Source: Winogradskyella sp. (GTDB lineage Bacteria > Bacteroidota > Bacteroidia > Flavobacteriales > Flavobacteriaceae). Taken from it: a stretch of 64,000 nt of DNA. The translations under genes were made by a program, and so were the position numbers. The stretch lies in contig PBLD01000006.1 in the NCBI GenBank assembly GCA_002722255.1, forward strand, positions 1 to 64,000, given 5' to 3'. Shown here piece by piece: positions 54,801 through 63,400 of this stretch. Positions within the stretch are counted from its first letter, which is position 1. Each line of letters opens with the position of its first letter. The notes under the pieces were generated by a model that was not told where the DNA came from, ran no database searches, and saw only the letters and a program-made list of their open reading frames with translations.

Positions 54801-55350
54801 TAGTTCCTGGAATTAAGGCAATATTAGTAAACGGATCTGTAGAGCCAGCTTCTCTAATTAAAAAAGCAAAACCATCAGAATAGGTGCAAGGAAAATTTTG
54901 TGCATATTCCTCTGAGGCTAATATGTAATTAAACTGAATTTGGTTGGCAACAGATATAAAATTAAACTGAATAGATGTTGCATTATGTGTGTCGGTTATG
55001 CCAAGAGCATTTTCTAAATCTGAGTCTGTTAGCCAAGTTTCGTCACCTTCGTTTAAGACATCTGTGTTTAAGATGTTTCCAGCGGAATCTACATTACCTG
55101 TTGTTAAAACAATACCGTTTTCAAAAGGGAAGTTAGAGTTTTCTTTTTGAAAACTTCCATAGCTCGAAAATCCATTTGCAGAACCATTAACACTCGAAAC
55201 GATGTTAGAAATTTCTACACAATTTTGTCCGAGATTATTCTGAATTAACTGTTCTAAAGATAAAGATGTGTCTGTAGTAATCTGTTGACTTATAGCAAAA
55301 TAAAAACAAAACGTTGTAAGTATTAAAGCTAAGTATTTCTTTAATTTCAT
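48844..55350 (-). CDS. Giant choice-of-anchor L / T9SS type B surface protein with 17 tandem repeats
   Basis: 2168 residues from the ATG at 55350, which starts a normal signal peptide (cut after AISQ); the in-frame ATG at 55416 overlaps the promoter palindrome and adds only 22 residues. Order: choice-of-anchor L domain (about 20-270), Ig-like domain (about 275-350), 17 repeats of about 90 residues (about 355-1920) with the pattern CDxDxDGxxxFDL ... VSYFxSxxDAxxxxNPI ... NPQTVYVRVxNxxTGCY, a PKD-like domain, and a type B sorting domain ending GHFALKR. The last nine repeats are three copies of a three-repeat block. Asp-rich turns suggest Ca2+ binding. Probably an adhesin on the cell surface. 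Confidence 0.9.
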   Translation of the reverse strand: MKLKKYLALILTTFCFYFAISQQITTDTSLSLEQLIQNNLGQNCVEISNIVSSVNGSANGFSSYGSFQKENSNFPFENGIVLTTGNVDSAGNILNTDVLNEGDETWLTDSDLENALGITDTHNATSIQFNFISVANQIQFNYILASEEYAQNFPCTYSDGFAFLIREAGSTDPFTNIALIPGTTTPVNTNTIHDEIIEFCPAENEEYFEGYNVGDTNYNGRTVVLTATAAIQPNQEYEIKLVIADQDDDNYDSAVFIEGNSFNASVDLGPDITTCGESVTLNADIQNPLASYQWFQDDILIANENGTSLEVTSSGTYHVEVTIQLNQTSCVIEDAVDITLNSEQSSGTISDFLLCDDISNDGEEDFDLTLKDYEVLASVPPSNYNISYHYSQQDAQDNSNAITGTIQNTSTPQPIFVRIEDVDNGCLAFSTFNLVVNSTPEVTAPDPITICQDPTLDGVTYVDLTEANNQITDGNPNLYVSYHNSQPEADLGINPIYSPYPNNNVSETLYIRVYDATTGCSNTSSLDIVFQSGPAVNTENQWINACEQDFDGFEEFDLTSVVDNILQGLTGVEVSFHEYLYDAQNNINPIANPENYQNIIQNFQLIYVRIQDETTGCYTITNIELHANIIQNVYSNEAFLECDDPSNDGIADFDLAAIEVDLEDGYDEFETTFYETEEDRENDVNALDENILYTVSNGGTTIYAKIVSDDCTELVDIVLQVAPAIILTPQVAEYCDDGANDGLTYIEMDTFYSIASQGITPANVKYYLEEQHAIDDVNILADNVYNSANPQLFYIRVTNTQTGCYGISTLEVTIVDAPEIMYPDPIVVCDDDQDGISTVNLESQIPDIIASSDGFEITFYTDYSNALSATNPIENPDNYTTSTQYIYARVENETTGCHSISEFYVYINTLPEFAPISNFENCEADISGVADFYFYLKDTEILNGQPDKFVTYFETEADAIANTNPIDKYSAYQNTSSPQTIYVRVANFTDENCFGTSSFELEVGALPIYNAAESIYICDDISNDGLVTVNLNETITAMADGSPETLDITFYTSEYNANNSLDPVDLIYTNSTNPQQLFARVDNGNYCHGISAFEINIISAPVVNPAPPLVACDDNYDGILTWDLTLSEVDILDVRQDDIVVSYFESIEDLEDDLNPILNPDNYTNLTNPQTVYVKINNTISNCFVTVPIDIIVNLPPPVNDFMNIEICDNPMSNFDLTTINSIVTDDTTGINFTYHNNQTDANNNANPIDNNYIYTGSSHTIYARLTYTDTGCFATYPFELIINPLPIAQQPQDLETCDDLSNDGFEVFDLSSQNATILQSQDPNIFLVSYHNSMTDAQEGENSLPTDYNAQNNETIVVRVENSITGCFSTTSFNTIVYPAPSAVSPLVICDTDYDGLNTFNLTEAESELYTTIPDNVSISYFESIEDLDSDLNSIAIPDAYNNTSNPQTVYIKVFNNAANCYSTIPLELNAVLPPATNDFEVYEICDNSDSSFNLSEIESVIVDDTTGLVFSYFTSLNDANTDLNPLSVNYTYTSSNDILFVKVTSATTGCFYIYEFTLQVNPLPIANQPEDMEVCDDDSNDGFEIFDLASQTNTVLGTQSTSEFTVSYHLNTIDASNDENALDDLYNGNDNQTIIVRIENNETQCFSLTQFALFVNPFPNEPSPITECDIDYDGITNFDLTTAEAELFATSDPDDIITYFESIDDLNADINPISNPDNYTNLSNPQTVYIKVYNTVADCYRFVPLQLKVNLPPAINNFEVFEICENDTNSFDLSTIDSVLVDNTYNILINYFTSESDALQNENALENNYTYTTTNDIIYVRVEYSTTHCYHVYPFELRVNPLPVINQPDDLMDCDDDFDSYLIFDLESQTSSILNGLNPSDYNVTYYNDINLAEEGEGWVNSEAYNANDGETIIARVENNTTGCYSLTTFNTIVYRKPLVNIPNQTICIDNLPLIVSADTGYDSDSYLWSTNAISESIEITEIGTYSVTVISENGCETTSTFNVIESESAIIELTEVLDFSDPNNITITISGIGNYLYILDDGDPQESNIFENVSHGYHTITIIDLNGCAEVTKEVVVVDAPKFFTPNGDTINETWHIVGIETLPGSIVYIFDRYGKLIKQLGANTSGWDGRYNGNNMPASDYWFLAEIKGGDKAFNVRGHFALKR

Positions 55351-55378
55351 TAATAATGTAGGTTGATTAATAGCTATT

Positions 55379-55425
55379 GCAAAATACAATGGAATGAAAT
55401 TATAAAAAATCCCCAACAGTGGGTA
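55379..55425 (-). promoter_or_regulatory. Palindrome + 23 bp + -7 box, site D (giant adhesin promoter)
   Basis: Minus strand: palindrome TACCCACTGTTGGGGA (55410-55425), 23-bp spacer, TATTTTGC (55379-55386), 28 nt before the ATG at 55350. Alternative: terminator of the gene ending at 55480. It lies 38 kb from the other four sites. Confidence 0.6.
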
Positions 55426-55479
55426 TTTTCAATGCTGAAATGCTTAATAATTAGGTTAATAGGTGGCTAGAGAGTTTTT

Positions 55480-58400
55480 TTAACGTCTCAGCGCAAAGTG
55501 CCCTTTGACTTCAAAGACGTTGTCATCTTGTCTCACTTTAGCAACAAACCAGTAATCACCAGCAGGCATAGGATTGCCGTTGTAAGATCCATCCCAACCA
55601 GGAGAGGTATGCAGAAGCGTTTTTATGAGTTTTCCAAACCTGTCAAAAATATAGATGACTGTACCAGGAAGCGTTTCTACACCAGTAATGTGCCAAGTGT
55701 CGTACTGTCCATCACCATTAGGAGACATGTGCTTAGGAGTATCAATCACCAAGACCTCTCTGGTAATCTGAGCACAACCATTTTGATCAATAATGGTTAC
55801 GGTATTGTAGCCAATAGGTACATTGTAGAAAGTTCCAGAAGTCTGAAAAGGCTGATCGTTTAATTGATAAAGATAATTACCAATACCAGTTACCGTAATA
55901 ACAATATTATTAGGATCAGCAAAATCAACGGTTTCTACAACATCAATTTCAGCAGAGTCAGATTCTGTTACAGAAAATGTAGATGTGGTTTGGCAACCAA
56001 ATTCATTGGTAACCGTTACAGAATAGGACCCAATAGCAGTAATCTCAATAGCAGCAGTAGTTTCATTAGTAGACCACTCATAGCTATCCAAAGGATTATT
56101 GGTTTCCGCAGAGACCACTAAAGGAAAATCATTAAGACAAAGCACCTGGTCCTCAATATCCACAAAAGGCTTGCTATTGATAATGACCGAGAATTGCGTA
56201 ATACTGAAACAACCCGTCACACTATTTTCAACCCTTGCAAAAATAACCTCGTTGTTTGACGCTATGTATGAATTGGCTAAACCATTACTGTTTTCAATAG
56301 CATCAGTTTCAGAAGTAAAATAACTCACCGAGAACTCATCCGGATTTTGACCTAAAAGAATAGAAGCATCTTGTTGCGATAAATCAATAGCCAACTGTCC
56401 ATCAAAATCATCGTCACAATCAACAATGTTGTCAGGCTGATTGGCAACAGGAAGCGGATTGATATGCAATTCAAAAGGATATATCGCATAACAACCAGTA
56501 GTGGTATATTCAACTCGAGCGACCAAGTTTTCAATACTATTTGTATAGATGTAATCTGTGCTTAAAGCATTATTATCATTTTCGGCATCGTCTACAGTTT
56601 GATAATAGCTAATCAAAACATTAAAGGTGTTATCAACCAAAATCAAATCAATATCGTGAAGATCCACAGTATTGTCAACGTTGTCACATATATCATAAAC
56701 ACCAAACTGATTGATAGCAGGAGGTGAGTTGATAATCAGTTCAAAAGGAACAACCGAGAAACAATCCGTTGTGGCATTACGAACTCTGGTATATACTGTT
56801 TCTGGACTGCTGGTATTCGTATAAGCCGTAGGATTGTCGATAGCATTCACATTATTCTGCGCATCATCTTCAGAATTGAAATAAGTGAAATCAATATTGT
56901 ACTGTCTGCCATCTAAGATGTTGAGTTCAATTTCGGTTAAATTCCACTCTACAGAAGTATCATAATTATTACCACAAGCCACCAAGGATTGTCCATAGGT
57001 CACCTCAGGCAAGGAAAGCGTATTGAGATTAAATGTTTCCACATTATAACAACCGGAATTGGCATTTTCAATTCTGGCATATATCATCTGAGGATTCGAT
57101 GTCGCTGTATAATTTAAGGCAATGGCATTAGTGCCAACTTCAGCATTTAGAGGTGTTAGGTGAAAGGACACATTGAGAGGTGTGGTACTGCCAAGTTCAA
57201 TTTCGTTGATTGTATTGCTAAGGTCAGTTGTTGCCAGACCAGTATTATTAACATCGCATTCAAAAATATCGGTAGGAATATTATAGTCTGGTGTTTCTCT
57301 CACTTCGATTACCATAGGAGCTACTTTGTAGCAACTGTTTTTAGCTTCATTTTCAAGTCTAACATAAATGGTCTGAGGATTTGAAGTATTGAAATAAGGT
57401 GCTGTTTTATCAATAGCATTTTCTCTGTCAATGGCATCGTCTTCAGTTTCAAAATAGAGGACTTGCATGTCTTGTTGGTTGCCTATGATGGAGGCGTCAT
57501 TATCTTCAAAAATAAACTCAGATGGTACATTAGGATTGACTTCACAATTTATAAAATTGGAAACGCTATCTAACTGTGGGTCTGCGTAGATGAGGACGTC
57601 GAATCGGAATACCGTAAAGCAGCTCATTCCATCTATTTCGGCTCTAATAAAAATTTCTTTAGAGTCTGTAGTGTAGCTATCAGGATTTAAAATTGGGTTT
57701 AGATTATCTGTAGCATTGTCATAGCTTTCAAAGAAGGTAAATACAAGGTTATCAGTTCCGTCTGTTATTTCTGGAATGACACTTAGTAGATTAACGTTAG
57801 AAAAGCCATCTTGATCTTCATCACATACAACAATTGGGCTTGGATTTACAGCATTTATTGAATTGCTTATGTTTACTTGTGCTGTGGTAAAATTATAGCA
57901 TTGATTAGGTGAAAAAATATCTGTAACTCTAACATAAAACAAATGATTATCTCCATTAATTTCATACTCTTCTTCAAGAGGGTTTTCTTGGTTTTCCGCA
58001 TCTTCTTGAGTTAAGTATAATTCTACAGTTGTAGCGGAGTTCAGGCTTGTATTTAAACCTAAACGAATTTCATCAATCAAAGGTGGAATTGAGATTGTGG
58101 TGGTATTTGTATCCAAGTTGGTATTTCCACAATAATCTATTGTTACGGGCTCAGGAATAAAAAGTGGTTCAATTTCAAAAGTAATTTTTGTATTATATGT
58201 ACAACCTTGGTAGGTAGATCTTATGTAAAGGCTTTGATCGTTAGATACAGATGTTAGAGCGTTCTGATCTAATGCATTTGTTAATAAGGATCTGTCTTCT
58301 TCTGTTTCGTAAAATGTAATTTCTATATCTTCATAACCATTTTTTAGATCTTCAGTAATTTCAGCTAAATCTACATCAATAACTCCATCATTAGAGGCGT

Positions 58401-60339
58401 CATCACATTGAGAAATTAGAGTTTCTTCTCCTAGAACATTAAAAAGTAGGTTTTTATGAATCTCTATGGATATGGTTTTTGGACAATTTTCATCAACATA
58501 TCTAACAGTGATAGGTAAATTAAACGCAGGATCAGAAATATGTAAAACAGGAAAATCAGGATGCTCTATTATATCTAGAGAAATGATAGCTTCATATTCA
58601 GGATTAGCGTTTATATATGCATCTCTCATATCAATAGCATTATAATCTGTTGTTAAGCTATAATAGTCAAAAGTTTCGCCATTTACAGTTTCGTTATAAT
58701 TAGGGTCTATACAATGATTAATTATGACATTGGTTATCTCTGGAGATGATACATAGGATAAATTAACAGGAACAATTGATGGGCAACCATTAAAATCACT
58801 TTCTACTCTAGCAAAAAAGCCTTCAGGTTCATTTTCTAAGTCAGGAAAATCTGTAATTGAATTTATAGTGTTTATAGCATCATTCTCAGTTTCGTAATAG
58901 GTAACTGTTGTCTCAAATTGATAATTAGATACAACAAAATCTAAAGAGCTTAGGTCTGTGAACGTTATTTCTGTGATGTTACCATTACAAACTTCAATCG
59001 TAATTTCATTAGTTTCTGGTGATAGGTATACAGAAATATTAAAACTGCCAATTTGCAGACAGTCTCCATTTAAGCTTTCAATTCTAACAAAAATGATTTC
59101 ATCCTGCTCCGTGTTTTGGTATATGCCAACCAGAGGATTAACGTTGTTTTGAGCATCCTCCAAGCTTAGATGGTAAGAGATGTTGTAATTGTCTGAAGGC
59201 AATTCTGCTAAAATCTCATCATTTTTCAATAACGGAAAATCAAACTGATAAATTCCATCGCTAGGAGTAGGGTCGCAAACCGAAAGATCTTCAATAGGAG
59301 CTGCTTCTTGATAAGGAATTATTTCAATTTCAATACTATCTTCTAAGATACAGTTGTTGGTAGGGCTAGGAATTGAGATTTCAACACTATAAGTACCAGA
59401 TTGCTCAGCCAGAAGCGTTGGATTTGTTTCACCAGTAATTAGATTATCATCTAAAAACCATGAATACACGGCAGAAGGATTATCGATCTCAGCATCTAAG
59501 GTTAAGTTACTACCACAAACCGATTGGTCAGGACCAAGATCTATAGAACCACCAAAGCCTTCAGCTTCAATAAAAACAGCAGAATCAAAACGTTGGTCGA
59601 TGTGGTCTGCAATCACAAATTTAATTTCATAAACCTCATTAGGAATAACCTCTGCATTGGCCATTAGTACAGTAGTTTGACCATTGAAGTTTGTACCAGG
59701 TAAGTTGTAACCTTGAAAATAATCTTCGTTAATAGCCTCGCAAAATCCATTGATGTTTGGGTGAATGTTGTAGGTGCTCACCTCTGTTGTGGTTTCTGGA
59801 ACTAAAGCAATATTTACAAAAGGATCCGCACTACCAGCAGGTCTGATAAGAATGGCAAAAACATCTCTAAAATTACAAGGGTATTCTTGCTGATATTCGT
59901 CGGAAGCAAAGAGGTATTTAAAGGCAACAAAGTTGTTGGCAGTACTAAAGTTAAACTGAATAGAAGTCGCATTGAGGGTTTGGTCTATACCAAGAACATT
60001 CAACACATCAGGATCTGTTTCCCAATTGATATTACCATCATTGAGGTTATCTGTTATAACTGAGTTTCCAGCATTAGTTATGCTTCCGGTAGATAAAACG
60101 ATACCACTTTCTAAAGGAAAACTGGAAGAGCCTCTGTCAAAATTTCCATAGCTTATAATATTGTTTACACTACCATTATAAGGTGAAGAAATACTGTTGA
60201 CTGTAGCACAATTATCGCCTACTAAATTTTGGATAAGTTGTTGCGGAGTTAGCGTGTTGTCTGTAATAATCTGTTGCGAAAACAAAAAATTCACAAACGA
60301 CAAAAAGAGGAGAAGAGTATGTGTTCTATTCCTTGTCAT
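55480..60339 (-). CDS. Large choice-of-anchor L / T9SS type B surface protein with 11 tandem repeats
   Basis: 1619 residues. Signal peptide about 1-21 (cut after LFSQ), choice-of-anchor L domain (about 22-265; TLTPQQLIQNLVG, FPLESGIVLSTG, FKYLFASDEYQQ), Ig-like domain, 11 repeats of about 90-100 residues (about 345-1380) of which number 3 is divergent (no DG motif), PKD-like domain, and type B sorting domain (HMSPNGDGQYDTWHI ... GHFALRR). The last three repeats form one copy of the block that is tripled in the downstream paralogue. Its promoter region carries a 31-bp palindrome instead of a 7-2-7 site, so control differs from that of the 2168-aa paralogue. Confidence 0.9.
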   Translation of the reverse strand: MTRNRTHTLLLFLSFVNFLFSQQIITDNTLTPQQLIQNLVGDNCATVNSISSPYNGSVNNIISYGNFDRGSSSFPLESGIVLSTGSITNAGNSVITDNLNDGNINWETDPDVLNVLGIDQTLNATSIQFNFSTANNFVAFKYLFASDEYQQEYPCNFRDVFAILIRPAGSADPFVNIALVPETTTEVSTYNIHPNINGFCEAINEDYFQGYNLPGTNFNGQTTVLMANAEVIPNEVYEIKFVIADHIDQRFDSAVFIEAEGFGGSIDLGPDQSVCGSNLTLDAEIDNPSAVYSWFLDDNLITGETNPTLLAEQSGTYSVEISIPSPTNNCILEDSIEIEIIPYQEAAPIEDLSVCDPTPSDGIYQFDFPLLKNDEILAELPSDNYNISYHLSLEDAQNNVNPLVGIYQNTEQDEIIFVRIESLNGDCLQIGSFNISVYLSPETNEITIEVCNGNITEITFTDLSSLDFVVSNYQFETTVTYYETENDAINTINSITDFPDLENEPEGFFARVESDFNGCPSIVPVNLSYVSSPEITNVIINHCIDPNYNETVNGETFDYYSLTTDYNAIDMRDAYINANPEYEAIISLDIIEHPDFPVLHISDPAFNLPITVRYVDENCPKTISIEIHKNLLFNVLGEETLISQCDDASNDGVIDVDLAEITEDLKNGYEDIEITFYETEEDRSLLTNALDQNALTSVSNDQSLYIRSTYQGCTYNTKITFEIEPLFIPEPVTIDYCGNTNLDTNTTTISIPPLIDEIRLGLNTSLNSATTVELYLTQEDAENQENPLEEEYEINGDNHLFYVRVTDIFSPNQCYNFTTAQVNISNSINAVNPSPIVVCDEDQDGFSNVNLLSVIPEITDGTDNLVFTFFESYDNATDNLNPILNPDSYTTDSKEIFIRAEIDGMSCFTVFRFDVLIYADPQLDSVSNFINCEVNPNVPSEFIFEDNDASIIGNQQDMQVLYFETEDDAIDRENAIDKTAPYFNTSNPQTIYVRLENEAKNSCYKVAPMVIEVRETPDYNIPTDIFECDVNNTGLATTDLSNTINEIELGSTTPLNVSFHLTPLNAEVGTNAIALNYTATSNPQMIYARIENANSGCYNVETFNLNTLSLPEVTYGQSLVACGNNYDTSVEWNLTEIELNILDGRQYNIDFTYFNSEDDAQNNVNAIDNPTAYTNTSSPETVYTRVRNATTDCFSVVPFELIINSPPAINQFGVYDICDNVDNTVDLHDIDLILVDNTFNVLISYYQTVDDAENDNNALSTDYIYTNSIENLVARVEYTTTGCYAIYPFELHINPLPVANQPDNIVDCDDDFDGQLAIDLSQQDASILLGQNPDEFSVSYFTSETDAIENSNGLANSYIASNNEVIFARVENSVTGCFSITQFSVIINSKPFVDIEDQVLCLNDFPLVVSAETNNPLDSYEWSTNETTAAIEITAIGSYSVTVTNEFGCQTTSTFSVTESDSAEIDVVETVDFADPNNIVITVTGIGNYLYQLNDQPFQTSGTFYNVPIGYNTVTIIDQNGCAQITREVLVIDTPKHMSPNGDGQYDTWHITGVETLPGTVIYIFDRFGKLIKTLLHTSPGWDGSYNGNPMPAGDYWFVAKVRQDDNVFEVKGHFALRR

Positions 60340-60345
60340 AGCTAA

Positions 60346-60376
60346 TTATAAGAGACTTATAATAAGTCTCTTATAA
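60346..60376 (-). promoter_or_regulatory. 31-bp perfect palindrome at the 5' end of the 1619-aa adhesin transcript
   Basis: Arms TTATAAGAGACTTAT and ATAAGTCTCTTATAA of 15 bp around a single central base. It starts just after the -7 box (60378-60385) and ends 6 nt before the ATG. As RNA it would form a 5' stem-loop covering the ribosome-loading region; as DNA it is an ideal operator over the transcription start. A terminator role for the gene ending at 60424 is less likely, since no T run follows. Confidence 0.65.
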
Positions 60377-60377
60377 T

Positions 60378-60385
60378 CAAAGATA
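60378..60385 (-). promoter_or_regulatory. -7 box (TATCTTTG) of the 1619-aa adhesin gene
   Basis: Exact TAnnTTTG on the minus strand; the expected transcription start falls at the upstream edge of the 31-bp palindrome. Confidence 0.5.
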
Positions 60386-60423
60386 GGAAAAATCTTATGC
60401 TTTCTTTAGTATTGATTAACTAT

Positions 60424-63400
60424 TTAGCGACGAATAGCAAAGTGACCCTTTACCTCAAAAGACTGATTGCCTCTTGCCACATTAGCAACAAACCAATAGT
60501 CGCTTGCAGGTAAGTTTAGTCCATTTAAAGTGCCATCCCAACCAGGACTGTCGTGTCTTAAAGTTGCTAGGTGTTTGCCATAACGATCAAAAATATGAAT
60601 GATAGTTCCTGGAAGTGTTTCTACACCAACAATATGCCAGGTGTCATAACGACCATCTCCGTTTGGAGACATATGCTTTGGAATGTCTATTACCAAAACC
60701 TCTCTCGTTACTTCTGAGCAACCATTTAAATCTATAATTGTTACTGTGTGGTAACCCATGCCAACGTTATCAAAGAAGTTAGATTCTTGTGGTTCTCCAT
60801 CGTCTAATTGATATAGGTAATCACCAATTCCACTAATAGTTACTGTAATATTATTAGGATCTGAAAAGTCTATGATCTCAGTCGCTTCTATAGTTGCTGC
60901 TTCAGATTCTGCCACACTAAAAACTCTTGTGTTTTCGCAACCAAATTGTGTCGTAACAGTAACCCAATAAGTTCCAATCTCAGGTATTGTAATTTCAGGT
61001 GTAGTTTCACCTGTAGACCAAATATATTGATCTGTAGGGTTGTTGGTGTTTGCAGAAACAATTAATGGTAAATTATCTAAACAAATAACCTGATCTTCAA
61101 TATCGATAACAGGTAACGGATGAATAATAACCGAAAACTGAGTCACAGAGTAGCATCCTGTTGTATTATTTTCAACTCTAGCATATATAATTTCAGAATC
61201 AAAAGCTATGTAGTCTGTGTCTACAGCCGATAAATTAGTGTTGGCATCATCTTCAGAATTATAGTAGGTTATTGTGAAATTAGAAGGGTTTTGCGTGCCT
61301 AGTATTTCAGCATTTTGCTGTGTTAAATCAAAATCCAACAATCCATCATAATCATCATCACAAGCTTCTAAATTGTTTGGTTGATTGGCAACAGGAAGCG
61401 GATTTACAGTGAGGTTAAATTCATACACCGTAAAACAATGCGTTGTACTGAATTCAGCTCGTGCATAGAGAGTATCGTTATTGGTTACATATGTATAATC
61501 TGTATTTAATGCGTTTGCGTTTGCGTAAGCATCAGTTTCATTTGAGTAATAACTAAATAATACATTAAAACTTTCGTCCATGATAACTTCGTCAATCTCA
61601 GTTAAGTCGAAACTATTATTTTCATTTTCACAGATATCGTAAGACTGAAAATCATTAATAATAGGAGGTAAATTCACGCTTAAATCTAAAGGAATTAATA
61701 CATAACAGTTAGAGATGGTGTTATTTATTTTAACGTATGCGGTTTGTGGATTACTTGTGTTAGTGTAAGCTTCAGGATTACTAATAGCATTATTATTAGT
61801 TTCGGCATCCTCGTAGTTTTCAAAATAAGTAATTTCGATATTATCTTGTCTTACATCTAAAATGTCGAGTTCAGCATTGGTTAAATCAAACTCAGTAAAT
61901 CCATCATAATCTGTATCGCAACCAATTAAAGGTACTGAAGGATTAACATCCGGAACTTGTACAACATTCAATTCAAAAGACGTAATAGAGTTACATATTG
62001 TTCCATTATCAATTTGAACAAAAATAGTCTGAGGATTTACGGTATTAGTATACTCAAGAGGTAATGGGTCGATGCTGTTTTCAGCATTATTTAATGAGGT
62101 GTAAAACGTTACAGTTAGGTTGTCTGAAATACCATTTGATATTTCTGTAATCTTAGTTGATAAATCAAAAGTTTCTGAACCATCGTTAGAGATGTCATCG
62201 CATACAAACCAATCCGCAGGTTCATTAAAAAGCGGGTTTGTTCCTACTTCTATTATGAAGTTTGTAGTACCATAACAATCTTGGTCTGAAGTGTTTTCTA
62301 CTCTGGCAAAAATTATTTGTGGCGTAGTGGTGTTTTGGTATGCTACATCTTTGTCTATTGCATTTGTTCTATTATCAGCGTCGTCCTGATTTAAATAGTA
62401 TGACACTTCTTTTCCTGTTTGTCCGTTTAAAATTTCCGCATCTTTAGTATTGAAAATAAATTCGGCAAAACCATCACTATTGTCTTCACAAATTTTATAG
62501 TTTTCAATTGCCGAAAATACAGGTAATGTGTTTACTGTTATGCTTAAAGCTTCAACAGAATGGCAACCAGTATTTGTGTTTTCTACTCTGATAAAAACAG
62601 TTTCTGTTTGAGCGTTGTAGCTACTTTCGTTATTTATTGTATTGGTACCATTATTGGCTTGATTTCGGCTATGATGAAATGTTATTTGTCTATCTGTAGT
62701 ACTACTAACAACTTCTGGAATAACATCTAATAAATTAACGATAAAGAAACCGTCTTGATCATCATCACAGATAACAATGTCTGATGGAGTAGAAGTTATT
62801 GGAGCTTCTAAAACCGTAATTTCAAAAAAGTTAACATCAGAACAACCTGTTTCATTTGAGGTTATTCTCGGATAAACGGTAAATGGGTTTGTAGTGTTGG
62901 TGTAAAAGTTTGGCAGAACATTAGTGTTGTTTCTGGCATCGTCTTCAGTTAAAAAGTAAGTAACACTAAATCCATCTAAAGCATCTGTAACTTGTGTGTC
63001 AAATTGAGATAAATCTGTTGTTGTAAAACCATCCTGGTCTTCATCACAAACGGTTTGACTAATAATAGATTCAAACTCATAGACAGGAATTAGAATTAAA
63101 TCTATTTGCTCTACATCATAGCAGGTAGCACTACTTAAACCTAAATAAATAGTTTGAGGATTGCTCGTTGGTATAAATGGTGTGGTTTGATCTAATGCAT
63201 TTATCTGATTATCTCTATCACTTTCAGTTAAATAGAAATCAATAGAGATGTCAAATTCTTCAGGGAGTTCATTAATTATATTAGTAGCAATTCCAGAAAA
63301 ATTAAATTCTTCAACACCATCATTATCAATATCACAAAGTGACACATCATTAATGGCTGTAGCGGTTAATAACAAATTGGTGTGTAGTTCTACAGTTGTT

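Noticed and set aside
55350..55416. Upstream in-frame ATG at 55416 for the 2168-aa adhesin
   Set aside because: It lies inside palindrome D, upstream of the predicted transcription start, and does not begin with a signal peptide; the ATG at 55350 does.
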